From an uncultured Chloroflexota bacterium (GTDB lineage Bacteria; Chloroflexota; Anaerolineae; Aggregatilineales; Phototrophicaceae): a stretch of 6,057 nucleotides of DNA. The position numbers and the translations under genes are program-made. The notes under the pieces are model-generated. The model saw only the letters and a list, made by a program, of their open reading frames with translations, searched no databases and had not been told where the DNA came from. The DNA lies in contig CAIVEA010000360.1 in NCBI GenBank assembly GCA_903904765.1, positions 1 to 6,057 on the forward strand. The letters are read 5' to 3'. Each line of letters begins with the position of its first letter. Position 1 is the stretch's first letter. Of this stretch, positions 5,564-6,057 are shown piece after piece.

Positions 5564-6057
5564 CTAGCGCAGACCGGCTCCGGCGCGGCGCTGGAGCAGC
5601 ACACAGCCAATGCCCCCCGCCTGACATTGTGCCACCGTGCCGCTTCCCGTGATGGCGATTTGCACCCGCGCACCGCCTGCGCCGAAGGGCTGCACCGTCA
5701 GCGGCAGCGCGATATTTATCACCACCGAAGGCGGTAGATTGACGGGCGGCGTGAAGGTCGGCGTAGCAGTGGGCGGCACAGGTGTGCGCGTGAAGCTGAC
5801 TGTGGGCGGTACAGGTGTTGGCGTGAGTGTCGGACGGTTGGCGACCGTCGGCGTGGGTGACGCTTCGCCGATAAGCACGGTGTTGTTGCTGCCATCGGTG
5901 ATGGCGGCCTGTGTGGGACGGCCTGCGACTGTCGCGACAGGTGTCTTGAACGGCGCAAGCGTGACGAACACCCCCGTCGGCGTGGGTGACGCTTCGCCGA
6001 TAAGCACGGTGTTGTTGCTGCCATCGGTGATGGCGGCCTGTGTGGGACGGCCTGCGA
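5564..6057 (-). CDS. Thr/Pro-rich repeat-containing protein, C-terminal part (5' end beyond right edge)
   Basis: The frame is open from the right edge (first full codon 6055-6053) to a TAG at 5566-5564, giving about 163 residues. The first part consists of a 43-residue unit beginning AGRPTQAAITDGSNNTVLIG and a second copy of its first 27-28 residues. A linker rich in Thr, Pro and Val follows (TPTPVPPT twice, 11 residues apart, then TPTFTPP), and last comes a tail of about 65 residues with NLPPSVVINIALPLTV and two Cys in AQCQAGGIGC. Such linkers are typical of exported Chloroflexota proteins, so it is probably extracellular or surface-bound; the signal peptide would be outside the window. The GTG at 6007 is a Val inside a repeat unit, not a start. 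It is upstream of and codirectional with the SGNH operon, but a promoter-like sequence separates them. The function is unknown; I recognise no catalytic motif. Confidence 0.78.
   Translation of the reverse strand, partial: AGRPTQAAITDGSNNTVLIGEASPTPTGVFVTLAPFKTPVATVAGRPTQAAITDGSNNTVLIGEASPTPTVANRPTLTPTPVPPTVSFTRTPVPPTATPTFTPPVNLPPSVVINIALPLTVQPFGAGGARVQIAITGSGTVAQCQAGGIGCVLLQRRAGAGLR
5769..5826. repeat. 33-bp-spaced imperfect repeat in the Thr/Pro linker
   Basis: Bases 5769-5793 recur at 5802-5826 with three differences. The offset of 33 bp equals 11 codons, and each copy encodes a TPVPPT segment on the minus strand. This is ordinary low-complexity linker growth by slippage. Confidence 0.7.
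5845..6057. repeat. 129-bp tandem direct repeat, identical over 84 bp
   Basis: Bases 5845-5928 and 5974-6057 are identical, 84 of 84, with an offset of 129 bp, which is 43 codons and so keeps the frame. The 45 bases between them (5929-5973) encode most of the variable tail of the unit, GVFVTLAPFKTPVATV. The second copy is cut by the right edge, so both its true length and the number of units are unknown. Confidence 0.96.

Noticed and set aside
5500..5673. 58-residue N-terminal extension of the first membrane SGNH protein (start at 5673)
   Set aside because: The extension is Arg/Cys/Pro-rich, overlaps the end of the Thr/Pro-rich gene, and has no counterpart in the paralogue. The ATG at 5499 has a Shine-Dalgarno and begins directly at the membrane helix.
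6005..6007. GTG at 6007 as start of the Thr/Pro-rich gene
   Set aside because: It is the Val of a repeat unit whose identical second copy is internal, and the frame remains open to the window edge.

Overview
The window looks like a moderately GC-rich bacterial chromosome segment, most likely from a member of the Chloroflexota. That assignment is inference. It rests on secreted proteins with Thr/Pro/Val-rich low-complexity linkers (TPTPVPPT-like), which are common in that phylum, and on the general gene style; no rRNA or marker phylogeny is available here. Apart from one 63-residue gene, all coding sequence is on the minus strand. No stretch longer than 300 bases lacks a gene, and no tRNA, rRNA, CRISPR array, transposase or phage gene was seen.

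From left to right: the 5' end of a secreted protein gene with a signal peptide, cut by the left edge (1-162); a soluble SGNH/GDSL esterase resembling the Mycobacterium smegmatis arylesterase/acyltransferase (272-916); an intergenic region (917-1067) whose plus strand carries a promoter-like sequence, a bulged hairpin, a C9 tract and a strong terminator-like hairpin, together a plausible unannotated small RNA; prmC, the release-factor glutamine methyltransferase (1068-1916); a divergent plus-strand gene for a small two-CxxC zinc-ribbon protein (2073-2264) with its own intrinsic terminator; and then, on the minus strand, a tight three-gene operon.

Reading in its own direction (5499 down to 2348), the operon encodes two tandemly duplicated membrane-anchored SGNH hydrolase-like proteins, then a family-4-type glycosyltransferase. 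The gaps are 6 nt and a 4-nt ATGA overlap, and a promoter-like TTGTGT-N17-TACAAT precedes the first gene. The layout suggests a cell-surface glycan module: a cytosolic glycosyltransferase adds sugars, and two extracytoplasmic SGNH domains add or remove acyl groups. The substrate cannot be told from the sequence.

At the right edge, upstream of the operon, is the C-terminal part of a Thr/Pro-rich, probably secreted protein (5564-6057). It contains a 129-bp in-frame repeat whose two visible copies are identical over 84 bp, and the second copy runs to the last base of the window. The best candidates for undescribed biology are the possible C-rich small RNA at about 945-1076 and the duplicated membrane SGNH/glycosyltransferase operon.
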